Part shown: positions 34,610 to 42,875 of the stretch, piece by piece
Numbering within the stretch: the stretch's first letter is position 1
How the letters are laid out: each line of letters begins with the position of its first letter
Assembly (NCBI GenBank): GCA_026707585.1
Contig: JAPOWQ010000029.1
Location: 316,697 to 380,696 of the forward strand
Origin: Chloroflexota bacterium
Lineage (GTDB): Bacteria > Chloroflexota > UBA11872
Direction of reading: 5' to 3'
Length of the DNA: 64,000 nt
The notes under the pieces: generated by a model
The model's input: the letters and a program-made list of their open reading frames with translations, nothing else
Told to the model about the DNA's origin: nothing
The model's database searches: none
Translations under genes and position numbers: made by a program

Positions 34610-35899
34610 TCAAACGGCGCCTTTCAGCACCAATTCCGTGGGAATCTGAACGTTGTCGCGCAGCGGTCCGGCGACGGCGATCAGTGGCCAGTCCTGGGCC
34701 AGGCAGGCTCGGGCGCACGCGTTGACGTCGCTGCGAGTCACAGCGCGCACTCGCTCGATCAGTGCGCCCGGTGCCAGCGGGGTCGGCTCCAGCGCCTGCT
34801 CGCGGGCATACCAGGCAGCAACAACCGCGGAGTCCTCCAGGGATCGAACCATGCCGCCGACGCTATAGGCGCGGGCTCGGTCGAATTCGTCCTTCGTAAC
34901 GCCGCGGTCAGCGACGTCGCACAATTCGCCCAGAATGATCTCGATGGCCTTTGTCACCTGGTCCGGATCGGTTGCGCCGTCAATCGACAGAACACCCCGT
35001 TCGCCGCAATGCCCAACATCCGCGCCGATGTCGTACGCCAGACCGTGCCGTTCGCGTAGCTCCAGCACCAGCCGCGCGCCAAAGCCGGCGCCCAGCACCG
35101 CACCCAACAACTCCAACGCATAACGGTGACGACTGGACCGGCCTGGCGTAAACCCGGCGATGGAAAAGTACGCCTGCTCGGCCTCGCGCCGAATGATCTG
35201 GCTTCTTGCCGACGGCTGGCCGTTCGCATGGAAGACGGGATAGACCTCGCGGGAGCCCGCGGGCGCCGAACCAAAGGCGTCGGAGAGCAAGTCCAACGCC
35301 GCCGCCGGATCCAGCGCGCCCGCCACGCTTACGATCGTGTTTCGGCCGGCAAACATCGCGGCAGCACGCCGGAGCAGGGCGTCGCGAGTCAAGGACCGCA
35401 CGGTGGTCGCCGTGCCGGCGATTTCGCGGCCGAAGGGATGGTTCGGCCACAGACGACCCAGCACCGAACGGCGGGCGGCCTCCTCCGGCAGGTCGTCGAG
35501 CATCCCCAACTCGTCAAGGATGACCGTGCGTTCCTTTTCAATCTCGTCTGGGTCCATGGTGGGCTCATGCACCATGGGCGCCACGACCTCGAGCGCCGCC
35601 GGCCACGCCTCGGCAAGTACCTTGGCACCCACGACCGTCAGTTCAGGTTCGGTCGCCGCACTGATCTGACCACCCAGCCGCTCGATCGCACTGGCAAACG
35701 CGCCGGGTTCGTGCGAGGGGTGGCGAAACAGCATATGTTCAACGAAGTGCGTAACCCCGCTTAATTCGGCCGGCTCGCTGCCCGATCCGGCTCGTGAGGC
35801 CACATGCAGGCTCACCGCCGCGGTGTGAGGAACAGCAGTTGCGGCGAGATGAACGCCATTTGGCAGCGTGCGGCCGGTCGCCGTCAACGCGGCGGGCAT
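34610..35899 (-). CDS. M16-family zinc peptidase
   Basis: 429 residues, the size of single-unit bacterial processing-protease homologues. The inverted zinc motif HFVEH is at 51-55 (H51, E54, H55), with the conserved ERTVILDEL segment near 123-131 providing the third ligand. The C-terminal inactive-like half has the family's RHRYALELLGAVLGAGFGARL and RERHGLAYDIG motifs. Thus the active and inactive halves are in one chain. No signal peptide. Probably cleaves short peptides. Head of the M16-TPR-roadblock run. Confidence 0.92.
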   Translation of the reverse strand: MPAALTATGRTLPNGVHLAATAVPHTAAVSLHVASRAGSGSEPAELSGVTHFVEHMLFRHPSHEPGAFASAIERLGGQISAATEPELTVVGAKVLAEAWPAALEVVAPMVHEPTMDPDEIEKERTVILDELGMLDDLPEEAARRSVLGRLWPNHPFGREIAGTATTVRSLTRDALLRRAAAMFAGRNTIVSVAGALDPAAALDLLSDAFGSAPAGSREVYPVFHANGQPSARSQIIRREAEQAYFSIAGFTPGRSSRHRYALELLGAVLGAGFGARLVLELRERHGLAYDIGADVGHCGERGVLSIDGATDPDQVTKAIEIILGELCDVADRGVTKDEFDRARAYSVGGMVRSLEDSAVVAAWYAREQALEPTPLAPGALIERVRAVTRSDVNACARACLAQDWPLIAVAGPLRDNVQIPTELVLKGAV

Positions 35900-35930
35900 C
35901 GAAGCGGCGGAGAGCCCGGCGGCCGCGCCG

Positions 35931-36101
35931 CTACGACGTCTGACGCGACCGTCGGCGGGCAGGCGTGCTGTCGGCTTCGCGTTCAGCCTTACGACGCAGG
36001 CGGCCGCGTTTCTTGGTGCGGCGGTGCTTGCGCCAAGCCACGCGCTTACGCTTGTTCAACGGAGGCGTTCGCCCAGATCTGGGTGACCAAAGGTTAGACA
36101 A
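35931..36101 (-). CDS. Small highly basic conserved protein
   Basis: Up to 56 residues, using TTG 36101; TTG 36059 would give 42. The core NKRKRVAWRKHRRTKKRGR is extremely Lys/Arg-rich and resembles short ribosome-associated or RNA-binding proteins seen upstream of similar genes in Chloroflexota; the family name is from memory. No clear ribosome-binding site, so the start is open. It is followed 31 bases later by the M16 gene on the same strand and diverges from the TIM-barrel gene. Confidence 0.6.
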   Translation of the reverse strand: MSNLWSPRSGRTPPLNKRKRVAWRKHRRTKKRGRLRRKAEREADSTPARRRSRQTS

Positions 36102-36164
36102 GATGATAGCAGGAACGTCGTTGCGCTCTGCTACCCTGCCGCCCCGAAGGAGCAAGGCCCAACC

Positions 36165-36932
36165 ATGAAACTGTCCGCGCAGGTACGACTGGCTCCAGGT
36201 TACTCGGTCGCCGAGCGGATTGACTGTCTGGCCGCCGCCGGCTACGAAGCTGTCGAAATCCACAGTGACGCGGTTGAAGAGGTTGCGGCTTACCGCAGCG
36301 CGCTCTCGTCGGCCGGCATCCCGGCCATGAGCATGTGTCCGGCCGGCCGGAGCCTGGACCTCGTGGCGGACGAATACTCGCAGCGTCGGCGAATCGACCA
36401 GACGCGGCGCGCTCTTGATGCCTGCAACGAACTGGGCATCACGGCGTTGATCTCGGTGCCGGTGCGCGGTGCGCTGCCGGCCGACACCGTCGCCCAGGAT
36501 CAGGCGGACAGCTACGTCCGCGCCCTGGAGCACCTGGCGCCCCACGCGGAAGCCGCTGGCGTGACCATCACGGTCGAGCCGCTCAATCGCTACGAAATGC
36601 ACCTGATCAACACCGTCGCCGACGGCATCGCCATCGCCGAGCGCGTCGGCAGCGCCAGCGTGAAAGTCCTGGCCGACGTCTTTCACATGAACATCGAGGA
36701 AGACAACCTGCCCGCAAGCATTCGAGCGGCGGGCGATTGGATCGGGCACGTGCACTTCGCCGACAACCAGCGAGCGCATCCCGGCACGGGCTCGCTCGAC
36801 TTCGCCGCGATCTACGCGGCGCTGCGCGACATTGGCTACACCGGATCAACGGCCCTGGAGTGCAGGATGCGTGGCGACGCGGCCGAGGCCTTGCGCCAGT
36901 GCGCCGTGTACCTGCGCACGGCGCGCGGCTGA
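36165..36932 (+). CDS. Sugar isomerase/epimerase-like TIM-barrel protein
   Basis: 255 residues of the xylose-isomerase-like TIM-barrel superfamily, closest in pattern to hydroxypyruvate isomerase or ketose 3-epimerases. Metal-ligand strands are recognisable: TVEPLNRYE, VLADVFHMNIEED, GHVHFADNQR and TALECR. AAGGAG lies about 12 bases before ATG 36165. The next gene begins 3 bases after its stop, so it leads a run with the heptose-phosphate genes. The exact sugar cannot be told from sequence. Confidence 0.85.
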   Translation: MKLSAQVRLAPGYSVAERIDCLAAAGYEAVEIHSDAVEEVAAYRSALSSAGIPAMSMCPAGRSLDLVADEYSQRRRIDQTRRALDACNELGITALISVPVRGALPADTVAQDQADSYVRALEHLAPHAEAAGVTITVEPLNRYEMHLINTVADGIAIAERVGSASVKVLADVFHMNIEEDNLPASIRAAGDWIGHVHFADNQRAHPGTGSLDFAAIYAALRDIGYTGSTALECRMRGDAAEALRQCAVYLRTARG

Positions 36933-36935
36933 TAA

Positions 36936-37961
36936 ATGGGGGCCGACGGCCCAACCATTAGCTCCGAGCGCGCCGCCGAAATCTTCAATCGTGCGGCCGG
37001 CAAGCGCGCCATCGTGCTCGGCGACATGGTGGTCGACGAGCACATCATCGGTTCGGCCAGGCGCCTCTCCCGCGAGGCGCCACTTCCCGTAATCGAGGAG
37101 CACGAGCGCGTTCTCGTTCCAGGCGCCGCCACCAATGTGGCCACCAACCTTCGCGGTCTGGGGTGCCGGGTCGCCGTGGCCGGCCTCGTTGGTGCCGACG
37201 CCATGGCCGTTCGTCTCGGTGAACAGCTCGCGACGCGGGGGATTGAAACCGACGGCCTGATTCGCGACGTGGATCGAACCACCGCCGTCAAGCTGCGCAT
37301 CTGGGCCGGTGGCGACCGACAGCGACCCCAAAGCATGATTGCGCGCGTGGACTCGGTAGACCGCGCGCCGGTCAAGCGCGCGTCCGCTGACGCCATGGCC
37401 TCATTCCTTGCCGCCGCCATCCCCGAGGCCGATGCGCTCGTGATCTCGGACTACGAAGCCGGGGTCGTGAGTTCGTCCGTGCTGCAGGCCGCGCTGCCCT
37501 CGGCGCGCGCGGCCGGGTTGGTGATAACGGCCGACGCGCATGGCCAGCTCGCCAGATTCCACCACGCCACCCTGCTCACGCCCAACCAGCCGGAGGCCGA
37601 GGCCGAACTCGGTCGCGAGATCACATCCGTGACCGACGCGCTGGCCGCCGCCGGCGAACTTCGGGAGGCGATTGAAGTCGAAGCGGTCCTCGTCACGCTC
37701 GGAGCGGCCGGAATGGCCCTGGATGCCGGCGACCGTGGGCGCGCTTGCATCCCCGCCGCCGTCGCTGGCCGGGTCGCGGATCCAACCGGCGCTGGCGACA
37801 CCGTGGCCGCGACCATGACCACCGCGATTCTTGGCGGCGCCACGCCCTGCGAGGCTGCTTTGCTTTCGGCACTGGCGGCACGCATTGTCGTGCGACAGCT
37901 TGGGGTCGCCGTGGTGTCGGCCGACCAGATCGTCAGCGAGGCCGGTGACGACGACACCTGA
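36936..37961 (+). CDS. rfaE1: Heptose-7-phosphate kinase (PfkB family, RfaE domain I-like)
   Basis: 341 residues. PfkB-type kinase with RfaE-I features: GDMVVDEHIIGSARRLSREAPLP near the start (sugar-binding), GAATNVATNLRGLG, and the ATP/active-site motif DPTGAGD at 282-288. It phosphorylates a heptose-7-phosphate at C1 in ADP-heptose synthesis. In many bacteria it is fused to the adenylyltransferase (HldE); here the two are separate genes overlapping by 17 bases (37945-37961). Confidence 0.88.
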   Translation: MGADGPTISSERAAEIFNRAAGKRAIVLGDMVVDEHIIGSARRLSREAPLPVIEEHERVLVPGAATNVATNLRGLGCRVAVAGLVGADAMAVRLGEQLATRGIETDGLIRDVDRTTAVKLRIWAGGDRQRPQSMIARVDSVDRAPVKRASADAMASFLAAAIPEADALVISDYEAGVVSSSVLQAALPSARAAGLVITADAHGQLARFHHATLLTPNQPEAEAELGREITSVTDALAAAGELREAIEVEAVLVTLGAAGMALDAGDRGRACIPAAVAGRVADPTGAGDTVAATMTTAILGGATPCEAALLSALAARIVVRQLGVAVVSADQIVSEAGDDDT

Positions 37962-38445
37962 GGCCGACCTGGTATTGCCCCGCGACCTCCCGGATTGGGC
38001 TTCGCGCCAGCGTGCCTCCGGCCGCCGGCTGGTGCTTACCAACGGCTGCTTCGACTTGATTCATCCGGGTCACGTCGCCCTCGTGCGTGGCGCCGCCGCC
38101 TTCGGTGACCGGCTGGTTGTCGGCGTCAACAGCGACGCCGGCGTCCGCAAGCTCAAGGGTCCCCATCGGCCCCTCATGCCCCTGGCGGACCGGCTCGCGG
38201 TTCTGCGCGCACTGCGCTGGATAGCGGCTGTCACGCCGTTTCACGAGGAGACCGCCGACCGGCTAATCGAGCTGCTGCGACCATCGCATTATGTCAAGGG
38301 AGCGGACTACGATGCCGCCACCGGTGGCCGCGCGCTTCCCGAGTCCGCCACCCTCCACCGCCTGGGAATCCCCGCCGAATTTGTCCCCCTCGCGCCGGGC
38401 CATGCCTCCAGCGAATTGATCGCACGGAGCCGTCGAGCGACGTGA
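37945..38445 (+). CDS. rfaE2: Heptose-1-phosphate adenylyltransferase (RfaE domain II-like)
   Basis: 166 residues from GTG 37945, the start compatible with family length; the frame opens earlier, inside the kinase gene. It has the cytidylyltransferase-like fold with TNGCFDLIHPGH (HxGH, His40 and His43), VGVNSDAGVRKLKG and the late HYVKGADYD segment. It transfers AMP from ATP to heptose-1-phosphate. It overlaps the kinase by 17 bases and its TGA overlaps the GTG of murJ by 4 bases. Confidence 0.9.
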   Translation: MTTTPEADLVLPRDLPDWASRQRASGRRLVLTNGCFDLIHPGHVALVRGAAAFGDRLVVGVNSDAGVRKLKGPHRPLMPLADRLAVLRALRWIAAVTPFHEETADRLIELLRPSHYVKGADYDAATGGRALPESATLHRLGIPAEFVPLAPGHASSELIARSRRAT

Positions 38446-40022
38446 ACAAGGCCACTACCAGGCGTGTGGCCGTGGCCGCCGCGCTGGTCGCGGCGGGCAA
38501 CATCCTCAGCCGGCTCCTGGGCTTCGTCCGCGAGCCCGTCATCGCCGCGCTGTTCGGCGCCTCCGGGGCAACCGACGCGTTCGAAGTTGCCACGCGTCTG
38601 CCGCAACTCGTCCACGAACTCGTGATCGGCGGCGCAGTCTCCGGGGTGCTGATTCCCCTGTTCAGCGAGATGACGGCTGACGACCGTCGGTTGGCGGGGA
38701 CCTTCTCGTCCCTCATTGCGTCGGTCGGAGTTGCATTGATCGGCGTAACGGTCGTCCTGGTTGCGCTGGCCGATCCGTTGGTGGCCGCCGCCGCACCGGG
38801 ATTGCCCGTCGAAACACGCGACCTGGCGGTGGTCATGACGCGCATCACCCTTCCGGCGGTGCTGTTTCTCGGACTATCCGCGGTTACCGCGGCCAGGCTC
38901 TATGCCCGCGATCGCTACGCCGCACCGTCATTTGCACCGGCATCGCTCAACGGGACGCTGATCGTGCTGGCTCTGGCGCTCACGCCCGCCGTTGGACCCG
39001 TCGGCGTGGCCGTCGGTTATTTGGCGGGCGCCGGAGCGCACCTGCTCGTCCAGCTTCCGGCCCTGGCCCGGGACGGCGTCCGAATAACGGCGCCGGCGTG
39101 GCGAGGCAACCCCGATACGGCCCGCGCCCTGCGTCTCTATCTCCCAATCGCCGCCGGGCTCCTGGTCGCGCAGGCGCTCGTGATCGTGGATACCAACCTC
39201 GCGTCGCGTACCGGCGAAGGCAGCCTGGCAATCATGCGGTTTGCCACCCGCCTGCAACAGTTTCCACTGGGACTGATCGGTTCCGCGATTGCCCTCGCAT
39301 TCCTTCCCGTGCTGGCGCGCCGTGCTCCCGAGGAATCGCGCGACCTGGTCAACGCGGCCGAGTTCAAGTCCGCGCTCGTGGCCGCCGCGCGGAGCGCCTT
39401 CGTCCTCATGGTGCCGATTACCGCGATTCTGACCGTGCTGAGCGTTCCAGTAATTCGTGTGGTCTATGAGCGCGGAGCCTTCGATGCGGCCGCCACCGAT
39501 CTCACGGGTCTCGCCCTGCTGATCTACGCGGTCCAACTTCCCATCACCGTCCTCGACCAGGTATTCATCGCCGCGTTTTACGCCACCCGCAATACCTTGA
39601 CGCCGGTGCTGGTCGGCGTCGGGGGCGGGCTGGCATACCTCGTCGCCGCGCTGGCCTTGGTCGAGCCGTTTGGCGTCTTCGGACTCGTGGCCGCCAATTC
39701 AGTCCAGAACAGCCTCCACGGCGCGATCCTGGGCTGGCTTCTGTGGCGTCGACTTGGCGGATTCGACGATCCTGGACTCTGGTTCTTTGGCCTCCGCGTG
39801 ATCGCGGCCGGCGCCCTCGCGGCGGCCGTCGGCCTGGTCGTGCGCGAATGGTCGACCCTGGCGCTGGAACCTGCGGGCACAGCCGGCTGGCGCGTGCTGT
39901 TCGTGAGCGGCGCGGGCATCGCGGTCGTCTATGTCGCCGTGCTGGCGTTCCTTCGGGTCCCCGAGGTGCCGCAACTGGCGCGGCTGCTTCGGAGTCGCCT
40001 GCGTACTCAGCGGCCCGTCTAG
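38442..40022 (+). CDS. murJ: Lipid II flippase MurJ
   Basis: 526 residues, an integral membrane protein with about 14 hydrophobic helices of the MviN/MurJ (MOP) family. Family markers include SRLLGFVREPVIAALFGAS near the N-terminus and RLPQLVHELVIGGAVSGVLIPLF in the next helices. It moves lipid II across the membrane for peptidoglycan assembly. It starts within the stop codon of the adenylyltransferase gene (GTGA), so is translated together with the heptose genes. Confidence 0.93.
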   Translation: MNKATTRRVAVAAALVAAGNILSRLLGFVREPVIAALFGASGATDAFEVATRLPQLVHELVIGGAVSGVLIPLFSEMTADDRRLAGTFSSLIASVGVALIGVTVVLVALADPLVAAAAPGLPVETRDLAVVMTRITLPAVLFLGLSAVTAARLYARDRYAAPSFAPASLNGTLIVLALALTPAVGPVGVAVGYLAGAGAHLLVQLPALARDGVRITAPAWRGNPDTARALRLYLPIAAGLLVAQALVIVDTNLASRTGEGSLAIMRFATRLQQFPLGLIGSAIALAFLPVLARRAPEESRDLVNAAEFKSALVAAARSAFVLMVPITAILTVLSVPVIRVVYERGAFDAAATDLTGLALLIYAVQLPITVLDQVFIAAFYATRNTLTPVLVGVGGGLAYLVAALALVEPFGVFGLVAANSVQNSLHGAILGWLLWRRLGGFDDPGLWFFGLRVIAAGALAAAVGLVVREWSTLALEPAGTAGWRVLFVSGAGIAVVYVAVLAFLRVPEVPQLARLLRSRLRTQRPV

Positions 40023-40083
40023 CTTGGCCGCCACGGCTGGTCGGCTACGATCAGCGCTCGCACGCGCCCGTGGGAGTTCTTGA

Positions 40084-41700
40084 ATGGCAGCGATGACCGG
40101 CTCCGACGCCGTGGTCCAAAGTTTGATCGCCGAGGGCATTGACCTCGTGTTCGGGATTCCCGGATATCACAGCGAGCACCTCTACGGCCGCCTGATGCAA
40201 CAGGACAAGATTCGCCACGTCCTGGTGCGGCACGAACAGGGTGCCGGCTACATGGCCATCGGCGCCGCGCGAGTCACCGGCAAACCCGCCACGATTCTCA
40301 GCACCGCCGGCCCCGGCGCTTTGAACGTGGCAACCCCCATGGGGGAGGCCTACGGCGACGGAATCCCCCTGCTCAACATCATGGCCGAGGACATGTCCGC
40401 CTATCTCTATCAGGACAAGGGCATCGTCCACGAGAGCAAGGACCAGTTCGGAGTCTTCAGCCGCCTCAGCCAGTGGAGCCGTCAGGCCATGTCGCCCGGA
40501 GAGATTCCAGGCGCCATCCACGAGGGTCTCCACCGCATGCAGGTCAACCGCCCGCGTCCGGTCGTCGTCGAAATCCCGGTCGACGTCTTTCAGGGCGAAG
40601 GCGAGGTCGCCCTACTTCAAGCGGAAACCCACCAACCGCCGCAAGGCGATCCGACCGACCTGGAGCGAATGGCGTCCATCCTGGCCGCGGCCGAGCGCCC
40701 CCTGATCTGGGCCGGCGGCGGCGTGATGATGTCGGGAGCCTGGGATGAGCTCCGCACCCTTGCAGAGTCCCTCGACATCCCCGTCATGCTCACGACCACC
40801 AGCAAGGGCGCGATGCCCGAGGATCATCCCCTGGTCATAGGCAATCTCAACCAGCACGGCCCGATCCGTCGTTTCATGGAACGGGCGGACGTCATGCTCG
40901 CCGTGGGTGCCAGGTTCTCCTACCTCTCCAGCGGTCGCTGGACGCTGCCCGTGCCAAAGCGCCTGCTGCACATCGATATTGACCCCACCCAGCCCGGCAA
41001 GAACTTTCCAGCTGAAGTCGGGGTGCACGCCGACGCCAAAGCCGGGTTGGCGGCCCTGGTTGAGGCGACGGCCGATGCGCCCGAGGTCGACCGCGACGAG
41101 TGGGTCGACGCCGGGCGTGCCGCACGCGCCGAAGTTCGCGCCGAACTCGCGCAGCGCGCTCCCCTCGAGTGGGGCCTTATGAAATCCATTCGAAACGCGC
41201 TGCCGCGTAGCACCATCGTGGCCAGTGACCCGCATCTGCTGGGGTACTGGAGTCGTGAACATCTCCCCTTCTATGAGCCAAGAACCTGGCTCTACGGTCT
41301 GGCGTTTGGGACGTTGGGCTATTCGTATCCCGTGGCGTTGGGCGCGAAGATCGTGGCCCCTGACCGCCCCGTGATTTCGTTGACGGGTGACGGCGGCTTC
41401 CTCTTCACGGCCCAGGAAATGGCCACCGCCGTGCAGCAGGGATTGAACGTCCCGGTCGTTATCCTCAATGACGACGCCTACGGCGCCATCAGGGAAGACT
41501 TTCTGCGCGACTACGACAACGACTACGAGGTGAATCTCAGGAACCCGGATTTCGTGAAGTTCGCCGAGTCCTTCGGCGCCGTCGGCATGCGAGCAACCCC
41601 CGACACGCTGGAGGCCACGTTGCGCGACGCGCTGGAACTCGACCGCCCTTCGCTTATCGACGTGCCCGTCAAGTGCCGGCGACCGCTGCAGGTTCAATAG
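40084..41700 (+). CDS. Thiamine-pyrophosphate-dependent enzyme (acetolactate synthase-like)
   Basis: 538 residues with the three-domain layout of the acetolactate synthase/benzoylformate decarboxylase superfamily. Glu51 (VRHEQGAGYMA) is the TPP-activating residue, TAGPGALN follows, and the C-terminal TPP/metal motif is GDGGFLFTAQEM through NDDAYG near 435-465. ATG 40084 is preceded by a GGGAG about 8 bases away. No acetolactate small subunit or isomeroreductase is nearby, so the substrate is open: a 2-oxoacid decarboxylase or similar carboligase. Confidence 0.9.
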   Translation: MAAMTGSDAVVQSLIAEGIDLVFGIPGYHSEHLYGRLMQQDKIRHVLVRHEQGAGYMAIGAARVTGKPATILSTAGPGALNVATPMGEAYGDGIPLLNIMAEDMSAYLYQDKGIVHESKDQFGVFSRLSQWSRQAMSPGEIPGAIHEGLHRMQVNRPRPVVVEIPVDVFQGEGEVALLQAETHQPPQGDPTDLERMASILAAAERPLIWAGGGVMMSGAWDELRTLAESLDIPVMLTTTSKGAMPEDHPLVIGNLNQHGPIRRFMERADVMLAVGARFSYLSSGRWTLPVPKRLLHIDIDPTQPGKNFPAEVGVHADAKAGLAALVEATADAPEVDRDEWVDAGRAARAEVRAELAQRAPLEWGLMKSIRNALPRSTIVASDPHLLGYWSREHLPFYEPRTWLYGLAFGTLGYSYPVALGAKIVAPDRPVISLTGDGGFLFTAQEMATAVQQGLNVPVVILNDDAYGAIREDFLRDYDNDYEVNLRNPDFVKFAESFGAVGMRATPDTLEATLRDALELDRPSLIDVPVKCRRPLQVQ

Positions 41701-41800
41701 CCGTTCCGGCGCTGGCTGGTCCCGGCCGCGGCCGCGCTTCAACTGGGTTGGCCGTCTAGGCTATGCTTGCCCTCGATTAGGGCATCTGTGAGCCGGGACC

Positions 41801-42037
41801 ATGTTCAGCCATGCTCCTCGAGTCCTAGGCCGACGCGCGGTAGTCGGCGCGCTGATTGTTGGGCCGGTCCTGCTAGGGCTGAGCGCCTGCGCCGACAGCG
41901 ATTCCTTCGAGTTCAAGCCGTCGGGACGCTGTGGGCGTGGCTGCGTCGGCGCGACGGACCACGAGAAGGACTCCGAAGCGCGCCGCTCGGGCCTCGATCA
42001 AGCCAAGGCGGCCAAGGAAGCCAGCCAGGGCAGCTAG
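41801..42037 (+). CDS. Small predicted lipoprotein
   Basis: 78 residues. N-terminal signal peptide with basic start and hydrophobic core ends in a lipobox LGLSAC (Cys30), indicating a lipid-anchored extracytoplasmic protein. The short mature part is charged (Lys/Glu/Asp) with two further Cys (GRCGRGC) and a helical tail. No family recognised. It is flanked by same-strand genes with its own upstream gap. Confidence 0.65.
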   Translation: MFSHAPRVLGRRAVVGALIVGPVLLGLSACADSDSFEFKPSGRCGRGCVGATDHEKDSEARRSGLDQAKAAKEASQGS

Positions 42038-42127
42038 AACCGGAACGTCGGTTGCTGCTTCGTCCTCGGCGGGCTGGTTCGTCGTGTACCCGCTAACGTT
42101 GTCGTGGCAGCAGAAAGGGCGGTCCGT

Positions 42128-42856
42128 ATGAGGCTTGCTGGTCGAATCGCAATGGTCACCGGCGCCAGTCGCGGAATCGGACGCGAAATCGCGCTTGGCT
42201 TTGCGCGCGCTGGCGCACACGTAATCCTGGCCGCCCGCGACGAATCGCTGCTGGCGACAGTGGCATCCGAGATTGACGATGCCGCTGGAACCTCGGACGT
42301 CGTGCCGCTTGACGTCAGCAACGCGGAGGCCGTGCGACGGGCAATTGACCGGGTCGTGGCGCGGCATGGCCGGCTCGATGTCTTGTGCAACAACGCTGGC
42401 GTCAGCAACGCGCGTGGGCCGGTCGCCGAGGTTTCGCCTGAAGCATTTGCCGGCGTGCAGGCCGTCAACCTCATCGGCCTCTTTGCCTGCTGCCACGCTG
42501 CGCTTCCGCACATGGTCGATGCCGGCCACGGCCGCATCGTCAACGTCTCGTCCGGCGCCGCCATCATGTGCAATCCAGGCGAGTCGGCCTACGCCGCGTC
42601 CAAGGCCGCGGTCAACGCGCTGACGATTGCGCTGGCCAAAGAGGTCGAAGCGTCAAACGTGCTCGTCAATGCCATGAGCCCCGGTTCGGTCAAAACCGAC
42701 ATGAACCCGACCTCGGACGTGCCACCCTCGGAGGCCGTGCCGACGGCCGTCTGGCTGGCCTCGCTGCCCGACGGCGGCCCAACCGGACGTTTCTACCGGT
42801 TCATGCAGGAACTTCCGATGCTGCCGGAAATCGACCTGGACTGGAAGAGCCGCTGA
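42128..42856 (+). CDS. Short-chain dehydrogenase/reductase
   Basis: 242 residues from ATG 42128, with AAAGGG about 10 bases upstream; the frame opens at 42104. A classical SDR: TGASRGIG at 11-18, CNNAGVSN near 87-95, and catalytic Ser141/142, Tyr155 and Lys159 (SAYAASKAA). It uses NAD(P)H to oxidise or reduce an alcohol/carbonyl substrate that cannot be read from sequence; sugar or acyl reductases are both possible. It converges on the GH32-like gene. Confidence 0.9.
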   Translation: MRLAGRIAMVTGASRGIGREIALGFARAGAHVILAARDESLLATVASEIDDAAGTSDVVPLDVSNAEAVRRAIDRVVARHGRLDVLCNNAGVSNARGPVAEVSPEAFAGVQAVNLIGLFACCHAALPHMVDAGHGRIVNVSSGAAIMCNPGESAYAASKAAVNALTIALAKEVEASNVLVNAMSPGSVKTDMNPTSDVPPSEAVPTAVWLASLPDGGPTGRFYRFMQELPMLPEIDLDWKSR

Positions 42857-42875
42857 GCCAGCGGGATTGCTCGGC

